Shown here piece by piece: positions 23,284-33,769 of a stretch of DNA of 64,000 nt. The notes below the pieces were generated by a model. The model worked only from the letters and a program-made list of their open reading frames with translations. It was not told where the DNA came from and did no database searches. The position numbers and the translations under genes are program-made. Positions within the stretch are counted from its first letter, which is position 1. The number at the start of each line of letters is the position of its first letter. Source of the stretch: Karstenula rhodostoma CBS 690.94 (lineage: Eukaryota; Ascomycota; Dothideomycetes; Pleosporales; Didymosphaeriaceae). Where the stretch lies: NCBI GenBank assembly GCA_010093485.1, contig MU001497.1, positions 66,181-130,180 of the forward strand, in the 5' to 3' direction.

Positions 23284-24302
23284 TATTAAAACTTCGGTGT
23301 TGGCCTTTTTTAGTCGTTTTCGGGCGTCGTGTCGTCGCATTGTCCATGTTGTAAATATGGTCGTAATACTAAGACTGGTGTGCCACAAAGAAGACATTGT
23401 AGATGTGCAGTGATCATAACTAGCAAAAGGTTATTTTGTCATTGACTCGGAATCGCTGCCAGTGCCAAGTGCTCGGGAAGGATCTGGGGCTGGAACGATA
23501 TAGATCCTACACCGCGGTATTTAGTCCATCTGACGAGCTCGAGTTTTAACCAGCATCCGAGCGCTGCACACATGTGGACACCGTAGAGCGGAAAACACGG
23601 TTTGTTCGAACAGCAGTTACGGAGGTACGGCTGACGGCACCGTCGTTGTACTGTCGAATCCGTGGGCAGGCGGCACGACCAATTGTCGCCTCCAGGCCGA
23701 GACGCGTCCACGACTGCAGACGCGTGAGTCGAGCGTGACAGAGACATCCACGCCGCCGGGAGCGAGGATGCGACGTGCCGTAATGCCATCCCCCAGGCTC
23801 TTTTCGTGCGTCTGTCGAGCTTCCAGAAGACGCGCGGTCCGGGGTAGCAGTTGCCAATAGCTCCAGCGACAGGCCCACCTAAGCGCCTTGCGTCGAGTTC
23901 CGCCAAAGAACGTAAAAGATGTTAATTAATCGCAAGGTCGAGAAGCTGTACAAACGGTACATGCGCTCGATCAAGCGTTGGGCGGCGGTGTGCCATTCGC
24001 CCCCGACGCCCTCGCGACGGCAGTGCGGCCCGCTTTTTGGACCACCATGCACGCGCTAGGACGGAGCATCAGGACCGCATCCCGTTTCGAGCACCGCACT
24101 TGGAACTGGGGTGAACATCGCCAGTCTCGCCTGAGCGGCACATCGGTCTGGGATTCCACTCCAGGTTGGCGGGGCGCAAGTCTCGCATCCTAGTCTCCGA
24201 GTCAGAACATATACATATGGCCGTCTCTGTCGTCCTGCTCCGCTTTGCATTATAGCATTCCTGCTTACCATACCAAAACACTCGCATTGACTTGTCGGTA
24301 TC
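23284..24302. other. Intergenic region, no gene seen
   Basis: Normal-GC unique DNA between the transposon-cut fragment and the sugar transporter. Overlapping frames of 60-155 codons exist on both strands but none has family character, splice logic or a good start. The right part serves as promoter of the transporter. No TATA box stands out. Confidence 0.5.
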
Positions 24303-26042
24303 ATGTCAGATCTCAAGGATGATGCTCACGTGGTGGACCACAAGGTTCGTTGGTCTTTGTCGCTTTCTGGCACTCTGTTTGTTCGCACTACTGATCATCT
24401 TCCCAGACTGAGGTGGTAGAGGTCAAGACGCTCAAGGGCAGCGAAGCCTTCCACGAGGCAGAATCCTTGGAGCCGTTGCCAAGGTTTCATCTCCGAACGA
24501 TCGCCCTGGCTGGATGTCTGCTATTGGGTTTCTTCTGTCAGACCGTTAACGGTTTCGACGGCAGTCTCTTTGGTGGTCTGACCGGTGAGTTTAATGTGCA
24601 GTATCCTGCTCGTTCCATCAACGCGCTGACATGGTCCCACAGCCAACGACGAGTTCCTCAAGCATTTCCATGGTACGAAAGATGGCCCATGGGTTGCTTT
24701 AACCTCGGCCATGTACCAGATTGGTGCCGTTGTCGCTCTTCCGTTCGCGGGACCCATCATTGACAGCTTTGGCCGCCGCATGGGTATGATCGTGGGCGCA
24801 GTGCTCATCGTGGTCGGCACCATCGTTAACGGTATGACCATGAAGGATGCCTCGGTAGAGCACCTGAACGGACAGCTCAAGGGCGGTCGCTTTGTCCTCG
24901 GTTTCGGCGTCACCATCATCTCGGCCGCTGGTCCCATCTACGTCGTTGAAACTGCCCATCCTGCGATGAGGAGTGTCATCACGGCATACTGCAACACGTT
25001 CTGGTTCGTTGGATCTATCCTTGCCTCGGGCGCCGTTCGCGGCGCTCTCAACCTCGCCGGTAACACGTCCTGGGCACTCCCTCTCTGGCTGCAACTCGTA
25101 TTTCCCGCCCTCGTCATCATCTTTGTGTGGTTCGCTCCCGAGTCGCCGCGCTGGCTGTACGTTCACGGCAAGACGACGCAAGCCAAGCATGTACTCGCAA
25201 CGTGGCACGGCTACGGCAACCCGGAGTCGGCTTGGGTCAAACTTCAGCTCTCCGAGTACGAGGAGTTCCTCGAGCTCGACGGTGCCGACAAGCGCTGGTG
25301 GGACTATAGCGCGCTGTTCAAGACGGGTGCCAGCCGCTACAGACTTGCTTGCAACGTGTGCTTTTCCATCTTCGCGCAGTGGGCGGGCAACGGTGTGCTG
25401 ACATACTTCCTCCCCGCTGTACTCGACACGGCAGGCTACAAGAAGAGCGTCGAGCAGGCCGACATCAACTTGGGCTATGCATGCTTCCAGTTCGTCTTCG
25501 CGCTTATCGGCGCCGCGTTTGTCGAGAAGGTCGGCCGTCGCCCCATGTTCCTCCTCTCCATGGCCGGCTGCACGATTGTCTGGGTCGGTATGACGATTGC
25601 ATCTGCACAGTTCGCCAGCAGCAACGAAACCAACACTTCTGCCGCTAAGGCCACCGTCGCGATGATCTTCCTCTTCGGTGGAGTTTACTCCATCGGTATT
25701 ACTCCGCTGCAAGCCTTGTACCCCGTCGAAGTCCTCTCCTTCGAGATGCGCGCGAAGGGCATGGCCTTCTCCTCCCTGGCCGTCAACGCCGGTAATCTGC
25801 TCAACCAGTTCGCGTGGCCCATCTCACTTGCCAACATCGGCTGGAAGACGTACATTGTCTTCACCGTGTGGGACGGCATCATGGTTATCATATGGTACTT
25901 CCTGCTGCCCGAGACCAAGAAGCGCACGCTCGAAGAGCTTGACCTTGTCTTTGAGGCAAAGAACCCGGTTAAGGAGTCTCTACGAAAGAAGAAGATTGAC
26001 TTCAGCGCAGAGGGCCAGATCCTAGCTGTTGAGAAGTTGTAG
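24303..26042 (+). CDS. MFS sugar transporter (lactose/hexose permease type)
   Basis: Predicted plasma-membrane H+/sugar symporter of the MFS sugar porter family, 539 aa in three exons: 24,303-24,344, 24,407-24,584 and 24,643-26,042. Introns GTTCGT...CCCAG and GTGAGT...CACAG keep the frame. The joined protein has the N-terminal GFDGSLFGGLT motif, then MYQIGAVVALPFAGP and DSFGRR after TM2-3, PESPRWL before the central loop, VEKVGRRPMF in the second half and the C-terminal signature PETKKRTLEELD. About twelve hydrophobic segments are visible, and length is normal for the family. Lactose-permease-like members of this family occur throughout filamentous ascomycetes; the substrate cannot be told from sequence. 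It is the first intact gene after the AT-rich block. Confidence 0.9.
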
Positions 26043-27485
26043 GCGGGTGCGTTATAGGTTCGACACTGGGTCGCGTGCTGCAGGTTGCCTCGATAATTAT
26101 AGTTATTCGTGAAAACGAGTATATAACTGGCATGTCTTATTTTGCTATAGTCATTATATAATTTTAATTGGTTATCTCAACGTACTTCCAGCAAAACCTT
26201 TTCGGCACATGATGTGTGACTCGACTGACAAAACACTCTAGTAGCGTCATTGTCAAGTTCTCCACGTCGCAATGCGATGTAGTCCATATCATGGTACTCG
26301 TCAAGCGTCAAAGCTGATAATTACACACGCTTCTACACGTCGATTCCGGGTGCGAATAATGTTCGATGCTGGTAGGCTTACATAAGCATCCTTGCGCTGT
26401 CGCAGCGTTTGCAGCATGGCGAGATCACGACTAACCCGATCCGACACGCCAATACGAATACGAGGCGTAGGTGCAACGAGATTCACAAATGGTATTTGAC
26501 ATGAATGGATTCCTGAGCCGAAAGATAGAATCGACGATGGGAACGAGCTTTCAAATGTTACAATGATACATTTTACAATGGTTTCTATGGCTCCATTGCT
26601 CTCTTTTTGGGCAGCCTTTGTACCATGTCTGTCAAGGCGAGCGTGAGGCAGATGTGAGGCAGATGTGAGGCAGATGTGAGGCAGATGTGGAGGGCGGGGT
26701 TGGTAGTTGCGAGGATTCGTGTTACATCACCATGGTCCAGTGAGTGCTAGCATTGTCAACATTATCGCGCTGTTTCGCCGTTCCACTCCAGGAACCGGCA
26801 CCTCGGGCTACCCCAGCTCAACAAGGACGTCCCAAGGATGAAGGGAGGTGTTAGGTCGCCGTGTGCCGAATGGGACTAGTGTGCAATGCTAGGGTGGAAC
26901 AGGTGAGGTGCGTCCTACGATTCGCGTGGACGTGGCCACTTCAACAAAACAAAACCCCAACGAAAGATGACGTGATCGCTAAGCTTAACAATGCTGCTCG
27001 CTAAGCTCAATAATGGAGGAAGGCAAGTGCCGTTTAAACTTGCCTAAATAGCGATACGCTAGCACTTCTCAACCAATGGGAACTTTGTGCGCGCCGCCAG
27101 GCACCAGCATCCCAACGACTTCTCCTCGTCTAACTACATCATCAACCACACGCTGACGCTCAACAAAGGACTCCTCAACCACGGTCCCATTTTCGAACCC
27201 ACTCCAAAAAAAACATATAATAAGACAGCAGACCCTTAGTTAGGACTCGCCCTATCCGTTCCGACCTCACACACCCACCTTGACTCAAAATTACAGAACC
27301 AGACATACCTCGTCGACATTTCCCCTCGCAAATCACACTACGAGAACACCACCATTACTGCTGTACTTTGAATCAAGTTGTTATAGCTTTGGTATACTGT
27401 GGAAGAAAACAGCGCAACTCAAGTTAAGCCTAGCACTTGACCGTTCTGACCTTACCTCGACAACCTGACCAAGATAAAGTCCGGC
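26043..27485. other. Intergenic region with a short minisatellite
   Basis: About 1.4 kb without a credible gene. The first hundred bases act as the 3' region of the transporter. The end, which includes a TATA-like ACATATAATAAG near 27,214-27,225, is upstream of the next gene. The only structured element is the small tandem repeat at 26,643. Confidence 0.5.
26643..26686 (+). repeat. 11-bp minisatellite, four perfect units
   Basis: GTGAGGCAGAT is repeated four times without change, followed by a partial unit. It is short and intergenic. No function is apparent. Confidence 0.95.
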
Positions 27486-28166
27486 ATGTTCGGCTCCTCT
27501 GCTTTCGAGGGCATGTTCGAATCCTGTGACCTCGTGGACGATGACGAGACCGCCTTCTACGATCAAGCCCCAAGGTCGCGATGCATTGGTGTCGACGGGA
27601 AGGACAATCCGGGATACCTACCTATGATCAGGTCTGATGTCCGGTTCCGGCCAGAAGAGCCCCGCGTGGGCAAAGTGCCGCCGCCTGTTCTTACAGAGAC
27701 CCAAAAAAACGAAATCTACAAGCACTGGCAGAGTTCGGGAAAGATCGGTACTGCTATCTCATTCGGTGCGTTATCGTTCCGCGCGAGGCGAGAGTGTGAA
27801 ATATTGGCGCGACTGTACGAGCATGCAGATCCAGATTTTCAAGACGCCGTCATTGACGCGATAGCCGAATGGATGGACGACTACCAGCACGATACGGAGC
27901 GGCTATACCCCGTGGCCAAGAACTCATCATCGAAGCTTATGCAGCTGCTTGCGTTTCAGTATGCGCTTGTCACGCATCCCAACCTCTACGGGTTCCGGGT
28001 CCATGGGCCTATGGACGAACCAGAATTTGAGAAGATGGTAAAGGATTTCGTTGACGGGTTTTCGAAAGAAGAAACCTACCGGGATATATGGACAAACTTT
28101 ATGCAAGATGGTAGATGTCAATTTCACCAGCATAGAGCTGGTAAGTGCTGGAGGACGAAGTTATAA
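27486..28166 (+). CDS. Hypothetical protein, about 226 aa
   Basis: A single open frame with an in-frame ATG after a long leader. The product starts MFGSSAFEGMFESCDLVDDD and is mainly helical and polar, with ALSFRARRECEILARLYEHA and a C-terminal half containing LMQLLAFQYALVTHPNLYGF. No signal peptide, membrane segment or known domain was recognised. The last 15 codons (after NFMQDG) look less protein-like, and a GTAGATG donor there suggests that a final exon may lie further on. It is convergent with the M4-like peptidase gene 60 bp downstream. Confidence 0.55.
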   Translation: MFGSSAFEGMFESCDLVDDDETAFYDQAPRSRCIGVDGKDNPGYLPMIRSDVRFRPEEPRVGKVPPPVLTETQKNEIYKHWQSSGKIGTAISFGALSFRARRECEILARLYEHADPDFQDAVIDAIAEWMDDYQHDTERLYPVAKNSSSKLMQLLAFQYALVTHPNLYGFRVHGPMDEPEFEKMVKDFVDGFSKEETYRDIWTNFMQDGRCQFHQHRAGKCWRTKL

Positions 28167-28226
28167 TATTATTCTAGCCCCAGATCCTTCCTGAGCACTT
28201 GGCAATGGTAGCGATTCCGAGCCGAA

Positions 28227-29756
28227 TTATAGGATAGAAATCCCAACCTTTGCCCACGCCTGCTTAATAGTATTGTCTGTTTTGTATTCCTGCGCAGTTT
28301 CCATGGTCTTCTTCGCAAAACCCTTGAAGTTTATAGAACTGTCTTTGTCTTTTTGAAGGCCCATTATGGTTCGCCACCATATCTCCCCCATAAGCCCATA
28401 TGAGGGCTGGCCGGACAGATCTACGGCCTCCGCAAAGGCGCGCGATGGTATTGTAGACATATTATAGTACGTTAGGGGTTCGCTGCCTGCGAGCTGGGAA
28501 ATATGCGCGGCGGCTTTGTCCGAAATTAGACCCTTTGTCGGGTGGATATATGCCCATGCAGTACCAGGGTTCTTCATATCTCGAGAGCCCCTGCAGGCGG
28601 CGCTGACATGGGTTGCCTTGAAGATTTTGTCCGCAACCACCCAGTCACTAGCGGATGTGCTATTTCGCGCCGCCCAGTGCTTATACATAATGGCCACTAC
28701 GTCCGCCATGTGCTCCCACAGTGCGGTAGGTTCGTCGGCGCTTCCGGCACCTGTCCGAAAACCCAGATGCTCGAGCAATAGGCCGTGCGCGAGCTCGTGT
28801 GCCACACTGTAATGCAAGTAAATAAGATGTTTGTCCATGTTTGAATGTGCAGATATCTGGAAGAATGCCTGCTTAGAGGAATAAATAGATATAGAGGTGA
28901 GTGTTTAGGGAAATAGATATATAAAGGAATAAAGGTTTAAAGGAATACTAGGTTAAAGGAACACTAGGTTAAAGGAATAACAGGTTAAAGGAATAAGAGG
29001 TTAAAGGAATAAGAAGTTAAAGGAATAAGAGAATCTAGATTTAAAGGAATAAAGGTGTTAGGGAATAAAAGTTTTTAGGAATAGTGAAAAGGAAGACAAA
29101 GAAAAAAATATAAGAAACGTAAAACCCTACATAGTGGGATCCAGAGCAGGGAAATTGAAGATAGAGTTCTCGTCGGAGAAAACAACCATCTTCTGCTTCG
29201 GGAGCCACCATGCGTTTGGCGGCTTGTTTGCATAATGGTATGCCATCGTGATCATAGGTAGCGCTGGTACATGATGAATTTGGTCGACAATGAAGTCGAG
29301 AACGTCTCTAGCGCTGTTGTAAAGCGCGTTGGCGCAGCCGGAAGGATCCGCACTTGAGTTTATCGGAGGTTGACCCTCCGCCCGAACCAGTTTGCCTGGC
29401 AACGCCGACGGAGATCGGTCTGGCTTGCCATTGGGCATGAGCTTGTTCTGATGGTCATGAATATATCTTGGAGTGAAGTCTGCACCTCCTCTGAGGGAAT
29501 GGGTTTTTTTCGGCGCGGATCGTTCGGTCGGGGTCAAGCTCCGACTTGCGCGACGCTTCCGCGGACTCTCTGATGCTGACTCCTGCGATTCGACCGTACT
29601 TGGCGGTGACGGGTACATGATTTGCTCTACTGTGTCTATATGCGCCTCCTCGACCAGCACTGTGTCCGCTAACATGGTCCTTCGCTCTTCATCGGTCAAT
29701 GACGGATGTTGGGCCCATGCGGCCAGGAACTCTGCAGAGAGAAATTGGCATGACAT
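28227..29756 (-). CDS. M4 (thermolysin-like) metallopeptidase, two exons, exon junction unclear
   Basis: Exon 2 (to 28,227) carries the zinc site HELAHG (HExxH) and downstream EHMAD, whose Glu is the expected third ligand. It also has DMKNPG (compare R-S-M-K-N-P in the family) and SYGLMGEIWWRTI in the C-terminal helical domain. Exon 1 (29,756 to about 29,131) ends with features of the preceding beta domain: GKLVRAEGQPP, ANALYNSARDVLDF and KMVVFSDENSIFNFP. The start at 29,756 (MSCQFLSAEF) is preferred over the frame's upstream extension. There is no signal peptide or propeptide, and a basic PRKRRASRS stretch is present, unlike secreted M4 enzymes, so an intracellular role is possible. The obvious donor (GTAGGG, phase 2) and acceptors (TTCCAG or CTAAG, phase 0) do not join in frame, so the true splice sites differ or a frameshift is present. 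Confidence 0.6.
28905..29060 (+). repeat. 16-bp minisatellite between the exons of the M4-like gene
   Basis: About eight variants of GGTTAAAGGAATAAGA (16 bp) follow one another, degenerating at both ends. The array occupies most of the presumed intron. Confidence 0.85.
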
Positions 29757-30359
29757 ATTGGTCGGCGCGTAGGGTAGGAGGAGCTTGAGGAGCAGGGTGG
29801 GTCTGCCTTGGGATGGAGCGGGTAATGCGCGTGGGCAGCGGCGGTGAACGGTTTGTTGTTGTTGGCAGACGTCGTGGCGCGCATGCATGGTGAACAGGGA
29901 GGTCCGGAAAAAAGCAGGCTAAGTCATCATGCTTACTAGAACAGAAAGCGCGCTTGAGAGAACGAAGAAGTCACGCAGATTTCATTCAAAGCAGGCACTC
30001 ACCTGTCACCCTTACCGTGCCGTTTGTATTCGCAATCAGAAAGTGCAGATAGCTTGTTAGTCAGGCGGAGAAGGCTTTTCGCAGATTCGGGGCTTCTGTT
30101 AGTCGTCATGGGGCTCGCGCAATTAGCTTTAGTTGTGCACAAGCTATGTGTCCGTTTCCCTTAGAATGGAAACTGATAATCAAAGCAGGTTACTTCAATT
30201 GGTAAAAACCGCGGAGTTTTACTGATATAAAAAGACGCTTAACCCCACCTATAGTAAGCTTATAAAATTGATCTACAGAACTGTCGCACGTTCTAGCTCA
30301 AGACTGTACACAACTGCCCCCTTTTACAAGCTTGACTCGTTGGCTTCTGAATCCACGCC
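29757..30359. other. Divergent intergenic region, nothing specific seen
   Basis: About 600 bp between the start of the M4-like gene (minus) and the JmjC-like gene (plus), so it presumably holds both promoters. No clear TATA box or repeat was recognised. Confidence 0.5.
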
Positions 30360-31838
30360 ATGGTTAAAGAGGTTCGGCTTATCAACCGCAACAACATCGA
30401 GGACGCATTGAAGAAATATGACAACGATACCACGCGGCTTTTCCGAAGGCTTATGGGCACACAGAATGATCCGCAGAGTCAGAAGGTCATACAACATAAG
30501 GCTGCGATGCAAAATGGCGAACTTCGTCGCAAGTTCGGACGCGAAAAAAGCGATATCCCAGGAATGGAAAGGGAGAAGAGCTCAGAGCTGTTCAAGAAAC
30601 TAGTTGAGGATGTGCAGGACGATCAGACTTTGAAAACCTTGCTGGTCGTCGCGTTGAGCGCCGTGAAGGATGATGATGTGACCTGTTATTATGTTCCAAC
30701 CGCGACTGAAACAATGAGTACAGAAAGTAGTGGCAACGGAGAAAGTGAGTCAGACGATGATACCAGTCCTCAGAATCTTGTAGAAAAGGTCTTACGGGAG
30801 AAGGGAAGCCTCCACGCCCTTCCATGCGAAACCCTGGGGGGTGCTCTAGAAGGTGTTATACAAGAGAAAGGACAAGACCGAAATGTTGTACAGATCGAGT
30901 ATGCCAAATGGAACGTGGTGCCACCGGGCAATTTGAACGGATTGGACTACACTTCGGAGAATCACGATACATACATCACCATTATCAGGGGTGAGCTGAT
31001 TTGGATCTTCTGGCCTCGCACGGCAGAAAACATCGAGGTAATGCAACAGGCCTATCAAAGAAAGGCAGATGGCATACCAGAGGAGACCAAGGCGATAACA
31101 GACCAGCTCAAACACGGCGTGATCCTCGGCCAACGGGCTGGGGAATGTTTGCGCCTGCCGCCCTTGTGCATCTACATGTGCGTGCCGACTGAGTTCACTG
31201 TGCTCTCTAGGTATCAGCTGATGTCTGCTCTCCACTTCGTCGATTCGCTGGAAGTATCAGCAGAATTCCACCGCTCATTTCTCGCAACTTACGGGGCTGC
31301 AAGAGCTAAACAGCTATTCCACGGATACAGTAAAAACCGGCGAGACATGATTTGCAGAATTTTGAGACGCGATTTTGAATCTTACGAGCCAGGGGCGTGG
31401 GCGCAAAATACCAATAAACCGGGCCCAATGAGAGATTTGATTCAGAAGTGGGACACGGTGAAGCACAATGTCGCAAAGCTGCTGAGTTACGAGGATGCAG
31501 TAATAGTGCGACAGGTCTGGATCGATACGTTGAGGGTACTGAGGAATGGCCAGTGCGCAGTTTGCGGCGCATCCGGAGACCTCTACGATGCAGGTCAGCA
31601 TTTTGACGAGGTTCACGGGTTTGATGCGTTTTCTGGGCACGAGGAAGCGGGCCATCAGCAAATATCAGGAATGGGGGGATATGTCCTCGGTGATGCATAC
31701 GAGACTCCCGATGGCGCGAATGGGGAAGAGGCGGAGCCAGCCACGCGCGGATATCCACTTGGTGAGCCCTTCCAAAATGGCATGCCCTATGGTTTGTTCA
31801 CACCCGAAGGTTACGATCCGATGTCGTTCGATGAGTAG
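30360..31838 (+). CDS. JmjC/cupin-like protein with a C-terminal C2H2-type finger, 492 aa
   Basis: Single-exon gene from a clear ATG. Residues 1-150 are charged and mostly helical. Residues about 180-290 resemble the double-stranded beta-helix of JmjC-like fungal proteins: HDTYITIIRGELIWIFWP, about 45 residues of loop, then KHGVILGQRAGECLRLPP. In active JmjC dioxygenases an H-x-D/E pair and a distal His bind iron. Here H202-D203 is in place, but the distal position reads CIYM without His, so catalysis is doubtful. Residues 399-419 form CAVC-x11-H-x4-H, a possible zinc finger. The C-terminus is Gly/Pro-rich. It may be a chromatin-associated or lineage-specific protein. Domain calls are by motif resemblance only. 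Confidence 0.6.
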   Translation: MVKEVRLINRNNIEDALKKYDNDTTRLFRRLMGTQNDPQSQKVIQHKAAMQNGELRRKFGREKSDIPGMEREKSSELFKKLVEDVQDDQTLKTLLVVALSAVKDDDVTCYYVPTATETMSTESSGNGESESDDDTSPQNLVEKVLREKGSLHALPCETLGGALEGVIQEKGQDRNVVQIEYAKWNVVPPGNLNGLDYTSENHDTYITIIRGELIWIFWPRTAENIEVMQQAYQRKADGIPEETKAITDQLKHGVILGQRAGECLRLPPLCIYMCVPTEFTVLSRYQLMSALHFVDSLEVSAEFHRSFLATYGAARAKQLFHGYSKNRRDMICRILRRDFESYEPGAWAQNTNKPGPMRDLIQKWDTVKHNVAKLLSYEDAVIVRQVWIDTLRVLRNGQCAVCGASGDLYDAGQHFDEVHGFDAFSGHEEAGHQQISGMGGYVLGDAYETPDGANGEEAEPATRGYPLGEPFQNGMPYGLFTPEGYDPMSFDE

Positions 31839-32338
31839 AACCCGCCAAGGGGGGGTTATCTTGAAAGAGATACAGAGGGTGAGCGAGATGGGTGAGTGGT
31901 AGTCAGCACTCGTGCACGGAAGAACGGGCGAAGGTGGACACTAAGGGAGTACGTCTTGACGGGATCTGGGCACGTTCAGCAGGCGGATTGCTGATGAAAG
32001 TGTGTTGACTTGACGAGAGGTTGTTGTTCAGGTGCCGGAGCCATTGCGTTGGCATGTGACGGAACGGAGCAAGTAGTGAATAAATGACAGATGTTCTGAT
32101 TGAGTCTTGTTTGACGAGAGCTGAGCAGAATCGAGGTAGACCAAGATGAGGGAGGAAGGAGGCTGTCTGTTGTCGGTGCACGAATAAGGTAGGGTAGTCA
32201 TTAGCATGTCGGCGCTGATGCCTGCCAAACGCCGACCAGCCTGGTGCCAAGAGATATTTTCTTGCGGACCTCCGTGCTCCACGACGCATCGCAGCGCACC
32301 TCCACCACGCGCAATTGCATCGCGCGCTCAGGTCCAGC
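31839..32338. other. Intergenic region upstream of the bL28m gene
   Basis: 500 bp between two plus-strand genes. A minus-strand frame here (31,903-32,595) overlaps the bL28m gene and looks like a shadow. No regulatory motif was recognised. Confidence 0.5.
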
Positions 32339-33769
32339 ATGCCCCCCCGGTGTCTCGCCCTCTCAGGCACCCTCGCCAAACCTCCAACTTTCGCGCGGAG
32401 CCCCCACTCGTTAGCGCGCACCTTCACCAGCACCGCGTCGGTTCTTGCCGCGAACCCTCTCAAACGGAGAAAGGGCGGCGACCTCGGGTCGCACCTTCCC
32501 AAATATGTCATCCCGCAGAACATAGAAATACCAGAATACCCGTACGGCCCCTCGCGGCTGTTCAAGCAGCAAGACAAGGGCCTGTACGGCGGCAAGTCGA
32601 TTCACTTTGGCAACAACGTCTCCAAGAAGACGGAGACCACGACGCGGCGGTACTGGAAGCCCAATGTGCTCGACAAGGCGTTGTATTCGGTGGGCCTGAA
32701 GAAGAAGATCAAGCTGCGAGTCACCTCGAGCGTGATCAAGACCATCGACCGCGAGGGTGGGCTAGATGAGTACCTGCTCAAGCAGAGCGACAGCCGCATC
32801 AAAGAGCTCGGCCCGCTCGGCTGGGCGCTGCGATGGACGCTCCTGCAGCGACCCTCCATCATACGGCGGATGCGCGCCGAGGCCGCCGCGCTCGGCGTGC
32901 CGCAGGACGAGATTGACGCGCAGTGGCCCGAGCCTGCCTCTGAAAACATGACACCCGAAGAGTTTGAAGCCTTCGACGAGGCCGCTCTTGACGCGCTCGA
33001 ATACTTGACAGAAGGACGTGCGGCTAAGGAAGAATTGAAAGCCATGAAGGAGCTTAAGAAAACGAAGATGCAGCTCGTGATCGAGGCCAGGCGTTTTTAC
33101 AAAAAAGTTACCAACGCGGGAAAACAGTACGTTAATCGTGAATTCGTGGACACTGTTGAGCAAGGCGTCAAGCTCGCCATGCTCAGGCATGATCAACGGT
33201 CCGAAGACGCAAAGCGCAAATTCGAGCATTTCAAAGCCAGGCTGGAGGAGAAGCATGGAAAGACGTTCGAGAACGACAAGGAGCTTCGTCACGCCATCGA
33301 GAAATATCGCAAGGATATGAGGAGGGAGGTTGAGGAGAACCATGCAGGTGACTACCGAGCATACCGGAACACGATGAACCCCGCGGGTGCTGCCAAGTTT
33401 GAGATGGCCGTCGCAGAAGCAGGTAGTGAAGCGCTATTGAAGGCATCGCGCAAAGCCACCGCCATTAAAGAGATTGCCGATTCCGAGCGAGCGCTTGAGT
33501 CGGAAGATACGTCTCCGGAAGAGCGTCTGCGCATTGAATCGGCTCTCGAGAAGGCACAGCAGGTCATCGACGCTGAGAACAGGGCAGTTTACGTCGAGCA
33601 GTCTCTGGCTAGGTGGGAGCAGGATAACCAGGAAAACTGGCCGTTGGGTTACGTGTCTAAAGAAGAAGGCTTGGGCGAAGCCTATGAGGAAACTGTACAG
33701 GTTGGCGACGCACAAGGGTGGGCTGCATTGGCACAGAAGGAGTCAATGGGCGAACAGCCACGCATATAG
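32339..33769 (+). CDS. Mitochondrial large-subunit ribosomal protein bL28m (yeast Mrpl24 family)
   Basis: Component of the mitochondrial large ribosomal subunit. The start is the ATG at 32,339 (MPPRCLALSG); the frame opens earlier only at a TTG. The N-terminus is rich in Arg/Ser with few acidic residues, as expected of a mitochondrial presequence (LARTFTSTASVLAANP). The L28 core follows at about residues 55-135: LYGGKSIHFGNNVSKKTETT, RRYWKPNV and KLRVTSSVIKTIDREGGLDE. The 476-aa product is longer than yeast Mrpl24 because of a Glu/Lys-rich, probably coiled-coil C-terminal extension (about 200-450). There is no intron. Confidence 0.88.
   Translation: MPPRCLALSGTLAKPPTFARSPHSLARTFTSTASVLAANPLKRRKGGDLGSHLPKYVIPQNIEIPEYPYGPSRLFKQQDKGLYGGKSIHFGNNVSKKTETTTRRYWKPNVLDKALYSVGLKKKIKLRVTSSVIKTIDREGGLDEYLLKQSDSRIKELGPLGWALRWTLLQRPSIIRRMRAEAAALGVPQDEIDAQWPEPASENMTPEEFEAFDEAALDALEYLTEGRAAKEELKAMKELKKTKMQLVIEARRFYKKVTNAGKQYVNREFVDTVEQGVKLAMLRHDQRSEDAKRKFEHFKARLEEKHGKTFENDKELRHAIEKYRKDMRREVEENHAGDYRAYRNTMNPAGAAKFEMAVAEAGSEALLKASRKATAIKEIADSERALESEDTSPEERLRIESALEKAQQVIDAENRAVYVEQSLARWEQDNQENWPLGYVSKEEGLGEAYEETVQVGDAQGWAALAQKESMGEQPRI

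Noticed and set aside
23439..24316. Several overlapping frames of 60-155 codons on both strands
   Set aside because: No family character, many Cys/Arg-rich shadow-like residues, no matching introns or starts. Treated as non-coding.
24699..25712. 337-codon minus-strand frame
   Set aside because: Exactly antisense to the MFS transporter exon; high codon bias of the real gene creates the open antisense frame.
31903..32595. 230-codon minus-strand frame
   Set aside because: Overlaps the bL28m gene start and upstream region antisense; composition is that of a shadow frame.
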